Of a DNA stretch of 38,527 nt, positions 21,016-31,920 are shown in pieces; the first letter of the stretch is position 1; every line of letters begins with the position of its first letter. Under the pieces are notes generated by a model that saw nothing but the letters and a program-made list of their open reading frames with translations, had not been told where the DNA came from and did no database searches. The position numbers were made by a program, and so were the translations under genes. Source of the stretch: Nemertoderma westbladi (lineage: Eukaryota > Xenacoelomorpha > Nemertodermatida > Nemertodermatidae); contig JAUCBJ010006160.1 of NCBI GenBank assembly GCA_032718475.1, forward strand, positions 1 to 38,527, in the 5' to 3' direction.

Positions 21016-24000
21016 ATGGCGAATTATGATTATTTGCCCAATGGTACTGTCACAATCAACGGGGTGTCGACCCAGACCACCGATACAAACTCATATCTAC
21101 CTCAAATGGAAGTCGGTCTGCAAATGACAAAACTCTCCATAAAACGCAAACCCGAGAAACGCCACGTCTGGGTAAACAACGCGACACGCCAGTTGCTATG
21201 GGGCAAACCCAGCTCCCGTGGCAACGGTAGGGGCGCCGCCGACGGCGGGGTGGACCTCTGCGACGTGAAGGAAGTTCGTCGCGGTTGGCACGACTTCCAC
21301 GAATCGAACCGCTCCACGGGCGACCCTCGACTTCCGGTCCGACAGACTTTCTCGGTCTTACACGGCACCGGTTTTGTCCTCTCAAGCACCGCTTTCACCG
21401 CCCCTTCCGAGAACGACGCCGCCTTCTGGGTAGCTGGAATCAACTCGATAGTTTCCGATTCGCTAATCGCTGATTACCGAACTCGAGTTAAACGCTGGCT
21501 TCGCAAAGAGTTCCAGCACCTTTGCATCTCTAACGAAAAAGAAAACCTCCAACCTAAGAACGTGAACGCCTCATTGAAACAGTTTATTTCCCGGGTCAGT
21601 TACAAAAGGAGTTTCTCTTCCTCCCACGTCCAACAACTCGTATCATCGTTGCATAACGGAAAGACCGACTTTGCATTTTCGGACTTCCTAGAGTTTTATC
21701 TCGGGTTGGTTTACGAGGAGTCGATATTCCTATTCGTCGCTTCGTCGTACTCGGGTTGCCGTGGTTGCTCCGAGGGTCTCACGACGGAAGAGTTCTCGAG
21801 ATTCCTCGCCACGGAGCAATTTGAACTCGAATCCGATATCGACCGCGTTGAGTCGCTAATGTGCCGATTCGTCGACGATTCCCGAACCGATTCCGACGTT
21901 ATCTTCCTCACCCGCAGCGAGTTCCTCGACTATTTATTCTCATCCACCAACTCGATCCTCGACCCGCGTCGCCCCGCGCACGACATGTCTCTTCCTCTCT
22001 GCGACTACTGGATCGCGACTTCGCACAACACATACCTCGGTTCCGACCAGTTCTACGGCGAGAGTTCAGTCGAGTGTTACGCACGCGCGTTACGTGCCGG
22101 TTGTCGGTGCGTGGAGCTGGACTGCTGGGACGGACCCACAGGCAGTCCCATTATATACCACGGTCGGACACTCACGTCGAAGCTCGCCTTCCTCGACGCT
22201 CTCAATGCCATCAACGCAAACGCTTTTGTCGCATCTCCATTCCCTTTGATTCTCTCCATTGAGGATCATTGCGGATTGGCTCAACAACGCGTTATGGCCA
22301 GCCAATTCGTAAAGGTGAGTCGGGAAATTCGTTACGTTCCCCCGAACAGTAGCCCCCGACCCGGACTGAAGCACTCTGACCTGAAGTCTCCCCCCGGACA
22401 GTAACCCCCGCACAATAGCCAATACCCACCCGGATAGTAGCCCCCGGCCCGGTCATTAGCCCCCCCCCCCCCCCCCCTCCCCGTATTGTAGCCCCACCGG
22501 CCTGTTAGTAGCCCCCCGGACAGTAGCCCCCCCCCCCCGGACAGATTATAATAGCCCCCCGGCCCGCCCGGACAACAGCCCCGGACAGTAGCCCCCGGTC
22601 CGGACAGTAGCCCCCGGTCCGGACAGTTGTAGCCCCCCGAACAGTTAAACCATAAACCTCAACAACATCAATTTTGGTTGTAAACAAAAAAATTTAGCAC
22701 CTCGTCCATTTGTCGTACGTCACCCAATGAAAATGTGCGAGGTTTATATCGTAAACATTTTTTAACTCTATTGTACCTGCATAAATTTCTAGATTCAGTG
22801 TAACAATTTATGGGCATTTCCACAGAAAATGGGACACGATATGAAATAAAAAAACTTTAAAAAATAAGCAATATGTCAAAATAAACTTAATAATAAAATA
22901 AGCAATATGTCATGGTTTAGGCATATTGGGTAAAATTTCATAAATTTTTCGAATTTGACAAAATTTACATTGATTTTAGGGTATAAAGTAGGAAATTTTG
23001 CGATTATATCGACCAAAAGGTACCAAAATTCAAGGCGAAATATTTTTTTTACTGTTTATCAATATAGGCTATCCTTGGTATCCAGCCGTAAAGGCACCGT
23101 AAATGTACCATAAAGGCTGTGATTTCAGTGAATGAAGTTTGTAACGTCCGACACATTGTAACGTCCGACACTTTGTAACGTCCGACACATTGTAACGTCC
23201 GACATATTATTATTTTATGTATTTAAAGTCTAAATTGCAGTGTATAGTGTAAAAGGGATCAAAAAATAAAAAATAGGTTTCAATAATTGCGATTTACGAC
23301 TCAAAATTCACCCCTTAGTATTTTTATAATATATTTGGCAATTGTTGGTGAAATTTAAAACGGTTTTCAGATTCAGGATCTGCAGATAAAGGCGGTTCTA
23401 ACGATATCTAGATTTAATTCCAAAGACGAAAAATAAAGCCGACAAAATAAAGCCGACATAGGTGGCCAAATATTTCTAATTTTTATATAACGTCCAACAC
23501 GGAACGTCCGACACCATTCCGCACTTTAACTTTGAATTGCAAATGTCGGCTTCAAAGGATCTGCAGTGCAATTGCGAAAACCTTTTCAAAAAATAGAATA
23601 GTTGAGCTTTAATTTGAGCCCAACAATAATAACATACCAGTCTTCGGCATTAATTGAAATTAAAAAATGTCAAAAAACTGTGTAAGAAGAATAACGTTTC
23701 CCGTGATATTCTGAAAGATTAATAAATTGTCTCATTTATTCAAAGCAATCTGATGTCAAAATTATTATTATTAGTATTTTCGTAAATTTAAAGAAAACTC
23801 TACAATTTATTTCATTAAGGTTTTCGGTGATAGATTGTTAACAAGTCTAGACGACCAGACAGTGTTGCCAAGCCCCTCCCAACTGCTCAATAAGATCATT
23901 ATAAAACACAAAAAACTCCCTGAAGGCCAAGACGAGTCTTCCTTTTCGTACGATATCGGCGAAGAAGCCGACTTGGAGAACAACACCAGAAACGGTGTTC

Positions 24001-26183
24001 TATATCTGGAGGACCCGGTGTTACGCCAATGGGAACCCCATCTGTTCGTACTGAAAGGCCCGTTTCTCTACTACACTGTGGAGACAGGCTGCTGGGTCCC
24101 TGGGGTGGGGGGAGGTGTGGAGCCGGACCTGCCCCCCGCCCGACGGCACACTAAGTGCCCCTGGTTCCATGGGAACCTGGGCCCTAACGCTCGCACAGTA
24201 GCGGAACGCTTACTGCTGCAGGAACGCTACCCCGATGGAACGTTCCTGGTTCGCGAGTCGGGGACCTTCGTTGGAGATTACTCGCTATCCTTCGTCTGGG
24301 CCAACACCGTCTACCACTGCCGCATAAAGTCGTCCCAAATATCCGGGACAACTAAGTACTACATTCTAGAAGGTTCCGCGTTTAACTGCGTGTACGACTT
24401 GATAAACGTTTACAAGGAGACGCCACTGAAAGGGGACACCTTCGAGTTGTTGCTGGGTGATACGGTACCCCAGGTGACGGACCACGCGCAGATGGAGTGG
24501 TACCACGGCTCCACCACCCGGCTGCAAGCCGAGGAGTACTTACGTAGGATGCCTCTGGACGGGGCCTTCCTCTTGCGGAAAAGCGAATCCGACGAAAACT
24601 GCCTAACGTTGTCGTTCCGTGCCCCGTCCGATATCCCGGAGTCGGATCGAAGCAGAACTGAGTCGGAACGTACCAGACCCGAGACGGAACGTACCAGAAC
24701 CGAGTCGGAACGTACCAGAACCGAGTCGGAACGTACCAGAACCGAGTCGGAACGGACCAGACCCGAGTCAGAACGTGCTGCTTCCCAGATCCGGCACTGT
24801 AAGCTGGTGCGCGCCGGCGCGGTCTACCTGCTCGGCACCGAGCAGTGGTCCAGCGTGGTCGAGTTCGTCGAGTACTACCAGACGCACCCACTGTACCGCG
24901 GCACTAAACTCAAGTACCCCGTGTGTCAGCGGCTGCTGCAGGACTGGGAGAATCGGCCGTTAGGGGGCGCCGCGGCCTCCTACTACGTGATGCAGCCGGT
25001 CGCGCAGCGCGGACTGTCTGCGGGGCTGGAGGGCGTCGCCGACGAAATGGAGTCGTTGAACCCGCTCGGCGGCTTCACTAAGGGCGCCATTGATCTGCGC
25101 GGCTGCGCCGTAGAAGTGCCGCTGATCGCGCGGAAACACGACGCGTTTAAGTGGCGGCTGCACGTGGCCCCCGCGGGGTTCAGTGTCCCGCCGCTAGATG
25201 TCGCTTTCGGTACGCAGGACGAGATGAACGAGTGGCTCGAGGTGATACAGGAAGCGAGTCGGAGGTCCCCGGACAACCGGAGGAAGTCCACGGAGAAACG
25301 GAAGATTCGCATCGCCAAGGAGCTGTTGGACCTGGTTGTCTGCTGTCAGTCGGTCCCCTGCAATGTGTCGGCGTCCCTGGCCTCGGACAATCCCATGGAG
25401 ATGAGTTCCTTCCCGGAACGCAAGATGGCCAAGATAACGTCGTCCCCTCGGGTAGTCGAGTTCACGGAGTACACGCAGCGCCATCTAGCGAGGGTCTACC
25501 CCGCGGGGTCCCGTATAGACTCCTCCAACTACGACCCCACGGCGGCGTGGCTCGCCGGCGCCCAGCTGGTCGCGCTCAACTACCAGACCCCGGACCGCGC
25601 CATGCAGCTCAACCACGCGCGGTTCCTTAGCAACCGGGGACGCGGCTACGCCTTGAAGCCGCGGCTTCTGCGCGGCGTCGCGTTCGATCCCACGGCGCGG
25701 CGCAGTCTCCCTGGCAACGTGGCGCCCTACACACTCCGCGTGCTGCTATTGGCCGGCCGGAATCTGTGCCGGTCGACGCGCGGCGCGGTGAACCCGTTGG
25801 TGGAGGTGGAGGTGGTCGGCGCGGAGATCGACAACGCGCGCCGTCGCAGTCCGACGCGGCTGGAGAACGGCCTGAATCCCTGCTGGTTGCCCGGGTTACC
25901 GAGACGCGATAGCGACGTTGCCATGGAGTCGCGCCTCGTCGTTATGGAGTTCCGGGTCTACCATCCCGACGCGGCGTTGCTACGATTCGTCGTCAGCGAC
26001 GAGGACGCATTCGGCGATCCCAAGTTCCTCGCGCATTCCACGATCCCCGTTCCGTTGATACGTTCCGGGTTCCGTTCCGTTCCCTTACTTAACGGATACT
26101 CTAATCCTATCGAAATGGCCTGTTTGTTGGTCCATGTAACTCAGATACATCCCAACGACGATGACAGACCGATAAGCAGTTGA
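21016..26183 (+). CDS. PLCG: Phospholipase C gamma (PIP2 phosphodiesterase), two coding exons, SH3-less
   Basis: Exons 21016-22314 and 23820-26183 join in phase 0 to give 1220 residues. The enzyme cleaves PIP2 to IP3 and diacylglycerol at the membrane, downstream of tyrosine kinases. Domains: PH 31-148; EF-hand region 150-310; PLC-X from 327, with His337, Asn338, Glu367, Asp369, His382 and Glu416 at the catalytic and calcium sites known from PLC delta; half PH 491-526; SH2 548-644 (FLVRES, Arg578); SH2 660-800 (FLLRKS, Arg686) with a charged insert at 704-752; Tyr821/Tyr822 in SYYVMQP where PLC gamma has its activating tyrosine; half PH 853-913; PLC-Y about 930-1058; C2 about 1070-1209. No SH3 lies between the second SH2 and second half PH. 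ATG 21016 is the first in-frame start after a stop at 20980. The C-terminal tail is short. Confidence 0.95.
22340..22645. repeat. C-rich minisatellite in the PLC gamma intron
   Basis: Degenerate units of the form CCCGGACAGTAGCCCC repeat about 15-20 times from 25 bp inside the donor. A C18 run at 22460-22477 and a shorter one near 22531 lie within. The tract could form i-motif/G-quadruplex structures close to the splice site. Confidence 0.9.
23141..23208. repeat. 17-bp tandem repeat, four copies, in the PLC gamma intron
   Basis: GTAACGTCCGACACATT repeats at 23141, 23158, 23175 and 23192 with one or two changes. Related isolated motifs (AACGTCCGACAC) occur again near 23501. Confidence 0.95.
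24638..24774 (+). repeat. PLCG: 21-bp coding minisatellite in the second SH2 of PLC gamma
   Basis: A 21-bp unit GAGTCGGAACGTACCAGAAC(C) encodes the seven-residue ESERTRT/P. It repeats about six to seven times in frame, with Thr/Pro and Ser/Thr swaps. It lies between the LSFRA strand and the following HCKL strand of the SH2 fold, so it should form a charged loop and leave the fold intact. Confidence 0.95.
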
Positions 26184-27368
26184 TAATCCGTAAATATTCG
26201 TAAGTATATTGGTTTGGGAGTTAGGGTTACTATGATTGGTCGCTCGTTACCATGGTAAGTTGTCGCCCCTACCGCATCGAGCTCTAGAACAGATGTATCC
26301 AACGCGGTGGTGTTGGTTGCGTTTGTTATCGTGATACTCAGGAGTATATTAACTATCTGATTCCGATTCCACTTTTGAAACATATTTTTACTTTGCGTAA
26401 AAATATAGGTATATGTTTACTTGAGTACCTCAGTACTTTTTACTCTTGCTAGAACCACCTTGGGAAACTTCTTAGTGTTGCAGAACATGATGAGTGGCAA
26501 CGGATGATGCGGTTGGAGATTTGGTCTATTTTGTCCAATGCTGCATGTGCAGTTGAATTCATCAATAGACCAATTCCACCATAGCCACTATCATCTGCTG
26601 ATGCGGGGGCGAGTCGCCAACCGCCCCCCATGTCCATAACCAGAACCTCATCATTATGTCCAGTCTGTATTCTGAGGCTAGTCTAGTGACTTGCCTCAGG
26701 TTCACCATAGGCTTGGTTGGTCGGGGTGAGACGTGAGAGTGGCCTCAAATTACAGAATCCCTCACCCCCTTGCAAACTGCCCCCCCCCCCCCCCCCCCGT
26801 GGTAACCCAGGGTTTGGGCCAGAAAGGTCACCAGGGAAGGGACTCACAGAATTGTTGGCCGCTCTCTCTCCAGTGATGGGTAAGACAGGCAGCCGGTCAG
26901 GGGATAACTGACGTCTGTGAGGCGAATTGTGTCCGGTATTTTCACTGGTCTATAGTGGCTGGACCTCAGAATTACTAATGTAATCCCTAGCGGGCAAATA
27001 CCACACCCTGATGTGCCATTCCACAGGGTGGGTGTCGCAGTGGAATCGGATATGAGGCTCATCACCCACACCTACTCTGACGCACATGACCCACCATTGC
27101 GCCATTGGCTGTGCTGTTCATCTCCTGGGCCATGCCCTTTACCCCTGCTGCCAGATGCAGGTCGCAGTGAAGTGCACTCAAATGGGAAATGAGAGCACTC
27201 CACTCTACTCCTGTACAGCCATTGGTAGATTACCGTCTGCTTGGTCAGGCCATATACCAGCCAAGTTTATGGGTATACAGGGCGAAGGGGGGTCCTAGTT
27301 ACAGGACCAGCTTATGTCCTTATTGAGAGGTTTTCTCAATCAATGACTCAGAATAGCTGACCAGATAA
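26184..27368. other. Non-coding flank of PLC gamma
   Basis: This includes the PLC gamma 3' untranslated region, for which no clear AATAAA was seen, and a C19 run at 26780-26798. Weakly GC-rich stretches at 26.5-27.3 kb give short frames on both strands with no family resemblance. They may be remains of older elements, but I cannot assign them. Confidence 0.45.
26780..26798. repeat. C19 homopolymer
   Basis: Nineteen consecutive C occur here, the longest such run in the window. The exact length is uncertain. Confidence 0.9.
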
Positions 27369-27494
27369 AGGCCGGTTTACACGTGTCAACGTTTTGAGCA
27401 ACTTTGTCAGCATCTTGGCGAGAAACTCAGGTTGCCGATCAAGTTGCTCCGTATAAAAAAAAGTTACCAAAAAGTTGCTAAGTGTAAACCGGCT
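27369..27494. mobile_element. 126-bp MITE with TAA target duplication (PIF/Harbinger-like)
   Basis: Terminal inverted repeats GGCCGGTTTACAC (left, from about 27370) and GTGTAAACCGGC (right, to 27493) are flanked by TAA on both sides (27366-27368 and 27495-27497). A 3-bp TAA duplication fits the PIF/Harbinger group. Inside, GAGCAACTT and AAGTTGCT extend the symmetry. There is no coding capacity. Confidence 0.75.
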
Positions 27495-28050
27495 TAAAAA
27501 ATGGGTAAATGGGTTAATATTCTCATTCAAATAGTAAAATAGGATTCTAGAATAATTAAAAACGTTACAAATACATCCAAATAAAATTACCCGAAATATG
27601 TTAACCGAAAACGGTTCCTTTTTGTTAAATATTATAATATAATCATAACAATTCATCCACGTTTACATTGAATGTAAATAGAAAGTATTGCTTAATAAAT
27701 TATATACCACGTAGAATGTAGATAAACTTACATGTAGTGTTTACTTTATTTATTCCTAGTGTTTTTGGTGCTGATTGCAGTAATCGTCAACTCTGTAATG
27801 AGGTTAATTTTTAGATTGAATATTTAATTTATCACAATATTATTAAATATATTCTAGATAATCAGTCAGACACGGACTGCGTGCAATTTATTTATTGGTC
27901 TTCTTCTCCATAGATATTAAGTGCAGTTTCTAAGTTGGCTAACATGTTATGCATGTCGTTATGAAATAATCCGTATTTAGTTTTTAGCTATTAATTGTTG
28001 CTCAATATTTATTATTAGTAAACCTTTCTTTTCTTGGCATGGTTCAAATG
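27495..28050. other. AT-rich non-coding stretch
   Basis: No gene, RNA or repeat is recognised. A 102-codon minus-strand frame at 27348-27656 overlaps the MITE and is judged chance. Confidence 0.5.
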
Positions 28051-28533
28051 TAGGGATGTGAGTTTTCCGGAAAAATATATTTTTCCAAAGAAAAATCCAG
28101 AAATTTCCTTAACAGTATACGTGACCCGTATTTACAGACAGCCACAAGAGCCAAGATAACCCCACTAAACAGGAATCACCAGTTTCTAGTGTTTACTCTA
28201 ACTCTACTTGTGTTTTCCTGGGTGTTTTCAGAATATAAACTGGTAAAATAGCAGACGATATTATTTTGAAAAATTTAAAATGTATTTAATTTCCGAAATT
28301 GCCTTCTATATAAAACACAGTTGATAATGAAATTGACAAAAGTAAATAAAAAGACAAAGTCACAAAATCACAATTTTATTTCAAATCTTATTATTACTAT
28401 TTTATGCAATTAATTTGAGGATGTTTCTGTAAATATTTACCATTAAAAGTAAACTTTATATAATAAATTAATAAAATAGGAAATTTCCGGAAAGATGATG
28501 AAATTTCCCAACATTTCCTGACTCGCATCCCTC
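28051..28533. mobile_element. hAT-like non-autonomous transposon, 483 bp
   Basis: The left end TAGGGATGTGAGT and the reverse complement of the right end GAGGGATGCGAGT match at 11 of 13 positions. They are flanked by TTCAAATG (28043-28050) and TTCAAGTG (28534-28541), an 8-bp target duplication with one change. Eight bp and YAGGGATG-type ends fit hAT. The inside is AT-rich with TTTCCGGAAA motifs and codes for nothing. Confidence 0.75.
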
Positions 28534-28541
28534 TTCAAGTG

Positions 28542-28850
28542 TTATTTAACTTATTCTTACATAAAATTTAAATTCCACCTATTTGAGCTCCTATGATACG
28601 TAGATACATTATTAGAGATTGTACAAATGTACTTAATTATGGTTCATGGTTGTTGATTCTACTAAATAATGGTTTTTGAACCAAATTACATGCAGTTTTT
28701 GTTATGTTATTTGTTTCGTTTTATATAGTAGTGCAAGTAGGTGCTACCTTATTATGTAGTATGGTTAAATATTAAATTAAATTATGTAAATTAATTGTGA
28801 AATAATAATGATTTATTTCAGAATGTAATAACTGATTAGTGCTAAATGCT
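28542..28850. other. AT-rich non-coding stretch
   Basis: Nothing is seen in this 309-bp stretch between the hAT-like element and the LINE 3' end. Confidence 0.5.
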
Positions 28851-30150
28851 ACTACTACTATGATCGGCATGCTGCATTGCAGCTGCATTTTTAAGAATAA
28901 TGCTGTGCTGGCTTGTCAACAAAATTGCGCCGCCACAACTCCCTATCACCCATGACATTAGCTAGATCATCCGTATCTTCAAGGCCAGTGTCCTTTAAGA
29001 TGCGTCTCAGGAAAGTCATGGGCTGTCCACCATGCTTATTTTCACAATGGGGCTGCCAAAGCGGGTAGGTGTAAAACGCGGATCCGGATCCCAAAATTAT
29101 AAATTAAGGGAAAGGAGCAGGTTACAGTGAGACGTTATTTTAACCAAAACAATAAACTAAAGTCAATAGAACAGGTTATAGTTTTATTTTTGGGAGTTAA
29201 AAAATGTAAAAAAAAAATCGACTTCCGTAGGGACAATGGTTAAATGTAGAACCCGGATCCGGATCCGCGTTTTACTCTGACCCTGCCAAAGCACACGATT
29301 ATGTACAGGCTGGTCCTCACGGCTAAATCAATGTCTTGCAAAGCGGAGACGGCTTTGTTCTAGTGTCAAGCTTGGGGGAACCAATGGGAAACCTCCAATG
29401 TTATATAGTGTCTGGTTGGAGATGTGTGCATTGTACTTGACAGAGTGAACACGGCGTAGCATTCTTGTGAATGTGCCATCCAGAGATTTGGTGTCCTCAG
29501 CAGTTAGAGCCCAGCATGGACTCCCATGGATGAGTACTGGAACTACTGCTGCTCTAAATAATCGGACCTTAAGTTTCCGATTAATTCTATGTGACTTCCA
29601 AATACTGAAAAGCCTATTCAAGGCTGCCCATGCCTTTCCCTTGCGTATTCGAAGGTCCTCACCTGACTTCCGGATCCCTGATCCCAGGTAATAGAAGTCG
29701 TCCACATGGTCAAGCATACCATCCTTTGAGCTTATGCTCATCCGATCAGAGACTTGCGGAGGACTTTCAAAGTTAACTGTCAAAATTTTGGTCTTTTTAA
29801 AGTTAATAAAAGGACCAACACTAGAAACAGCCTGTTCTAGGGGGCCGTTGGGCTCCCTCTAGTGATTCTGAGTGAGAGTACTCCTAAGTCATCAGCAAAG
29901 TCTAGATCAGTTAGGAACTTGGCAGGATTTCCTCGACTTCTGGAGCCAGTAGTTGGAGTTACCATCACCCCATCATCATTATGATGATCTAAGTACATGC
30001 GTAGAACATAGTCAACAACAATTATGAACAAGAATTGCGCAAGTGTGTCTCCCAGGAGGACGCCCCATAACACTTCAAATGGTTCTGTGTCACCGTCATT
30101 GTTAATGGTTCTAAGCCATATGTAAACTTCGTCTGCATATTAACTTAAAA
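28851..30150 (-). mobile_element. 5'-truncated non-LTR retrotransposon (LINE), RT palm to C-terminus
   Basis: Reading right to left, 29837-30073 contains GVLLGDTLAQFLFII and LTDLDFADDLGVL, the RT motifs around the FADD catalytic Asp pair. Block 29328-29783 has VDDFYYLGSGI, LFRAAVVPVLIHGSPCWALT and LDGTFTRMLRR, the thumb and connection region typical of LINE RTs. Block 28891-29062 carries the tail (WQPHCENKHGGQP and DRELWRRNF). Frameshifts and a nested MITE break it. The sequence before the palm is missing beyond about 30150, the usual 5' truncation. The 3' end lies near a TAGTAGTAG stretch at about 28850. I cannot place the clade firmly. Confidence 0.85.
29063..29283. mobile_element. 221-bp MITE nested in the LINE, 9-bp target duplication
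   Basis: The ends are inverted repeats of about 29 bp starting GGGT and containing AAAACGCGGATCCGGATCC. They are flanked by TGCCAAAGC at 29054-29062 and 29284-29292. The LINE reading on the minus strand is continuous across the site if the MITE and one duplication are ignored, which dates the MITE after the LINE. A 9-bp duplication suggests a Mutator-like or Merlin-like transposase supplied in trans. The MITE is non-coding. Confidence 0.9.
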
Positions 30151-30229
30151 CGCTAATCCATAATGATTCCTGCTAAATTCGTTGTTTTATAGCTATTCGA
30201 ATGCAACATTTATTGACTCGCCTTTATTG

Positions 30230-30765
30230 CACTACATACTGCTCATCACTCATCAGTATTTCTTGTCCATTACTCACTAGTAGTGTCCATCACTCACCAG
30301 TTGTTGTCCATCATTCATAAGTAGTAGTGTGTCCATCACTCAACAGTTTTGTTAATTACTCATCATTCATTATCCATCAGTAGTGTGTCCATCATTCATC
30401 AGTAGTGTGTCCATCATTCATCAGTGTTGTCCATCATTCATCAGTAGTGTGTCCTTCACTCACCAGTTTTTCCATCATTCACCAGTTTTGTCCATCACCC
30501 ATCAGTAGTGTGTCCATCATCCATCAGTTTTGTCCATAATGCGTCAGTAGTGTGTCCATCACTCAACAATTGTATTCATTACTCACCAGTTTTGTTCATC
30601 ACTCGCCAGTTTTGTCCTGCATTCATCAGTTTTGTCCATGATTCATCAGTAGTGTGCCTATCACTCATCAGGTTGTCCATCATGCATCAGTATTGTGTCC
30701 ATCGCTCATCAGTTTTAAACATCACTCACCAGGTTTGTCCATCATTCATCAGTCGTGTCACTCAG
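30230..30765. repeat. Degenerate minisatellite of about 22 bp
   Basis: Units like TCCATCATTCATCAGTAGTG repeat about 24 times with many length changes (alternating AGTTTTG and AGTAGTGTG joints). An open frame at 30508-30912 is a product of this repetition and is not called as a gene. Confidence 0.9.
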
Positions 30766-31920
30766 AACCACATTTTGTATAATCACTTAGCAGCAACCAA
30801 ACATTCCATCATTTCACTATTGAACATATCTGACAGGTATGTGGTGATTCCAAATGTTGTTGATAAGCTTCGGTTTGCAGCCTTATTATTTTCTACTATA
30901 AGATTTAAATAATTATACTTAAAACTTATACAGCTGGAATCCCCATACCATTATAGTTTTTAATTAGTTCAAGTGATTTGTGTCAAGAGATCTGTTTTTA
31001 ATAAATTGATTTAAACATAAGAATATTCCCCTTATCTCCACGCTTCTTGCATCTCCCGATAGAAGTCTATAGGGATCATACCAGCCTGTCCACCTCACCA
31101 CTATACAATGGTCCTATTGCCTGGCCGGGAAGCATTGACTGCTGCCACCCATTAAACAAGTTACTTAAAAAATAAGATGCCTATCTCGACTCATTGCCCA
31201 ATAATAATTTACTTGACATATTATTGCCTGGCGAAATTACTGTCTTAGTGTCTAATTAGCAGGGACAGGATACGATACGAGAGGTACGATACGTAATATC
31301 CAAGATACAATACGAAAAAAAGTTTTGTATTTTCTTATTGTATTTTATCTCAGAGTGTCGATATAAAAATGTATTTAATTTGTATTACACAAGGCTGCCT
31401 GGAGTACAGGTAGCCTCCACTCCAGGTAGCCTTGGTATTATTACACTTAGAAAATCATTTATCAATCTCTGGCAAATATTTTTATTTCAGTATAACCTTT
31501 AATTTTCGAACTAATACAAGACATAAAAAATAAATGACAGATGGACACTACGGCGACTACTGGCTACACCATCCATTAGAACTTTAGGCAATAAGGGACC
31601 TACTAATAGGCCTTAGATGTCAAGGCCTACTTGATAAGTATTAAGTAGGTATTAAGTACCGGTGGTAGGCCTTGCTAAACGGGCAATACTTTCTGCTTTC
31701 AATTGATATAAGCCACGTGTGAAATGATTGTGATTTAATGTGTATTTGAATGGATCGAAAATTGCTACCCATAGAAACCAAGATAAGAAATTATCAGAAC
31801 ACTTTATTTGTGGTGACGTATTAATGGTTCCAGGGCAATGTTCTCCATTGGTCTATATTAGTGCGACTAAGTATAACAGCTACTCGGTTAGTGACAAAGA
31901 CGCTGAACTGGCAGACTTTT
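30766..31920. other. Non-coding stretch with a hairpin and short GATACGATAC repeats
   Basis: No gene is seen. GATACGATAC-like motifs repeat at about 31265-31315. A hairpin with 14 of 15 paired bases (AAGGCTGCCTGGAGT at 31391-31405 against 31419-31433) follows. A 65-codon plus-strand frame at 31740-31937 shows no resemblance to a known family. Confidence 0.5.

Larger units (their letters stand above)
22315..23819 (+). other. PLCG: PLC gamma intron (1505 bp, GT-AG, phase 0)
   Basis: The donor AAG|GTGAGT is at 22315 and the acceptor TTTCATTAAG|G is at 23819. Joining them continues the PLC-X domain without a gap (FVK then VFGD). The intron is AT-rich apart from a C-rich minisatellite at its start and a 17-bp repeat near its middle. 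Confidence 0.93.

Noticed and set aside
24382-24891. 169-codon minus-strand frame with RFWYVPT repeats
   Set aside because: It is the antisense shadow of the PLC gamma ESERTRT repeat; the plus-strand frame is the conserved protein.
26449-27298. A second RT fragment or gene downstream of PLC gamma
   Set aside because: Short frames on both strands were read but none showed RT, splice or domain motifs I could defend.
30508-30912. 134-codon plus-strand frame with SFVHNASVVCPS repeats
   Set aside because: It is made by the degenerate 22-bp minisatellite and has no conserved start or flank.
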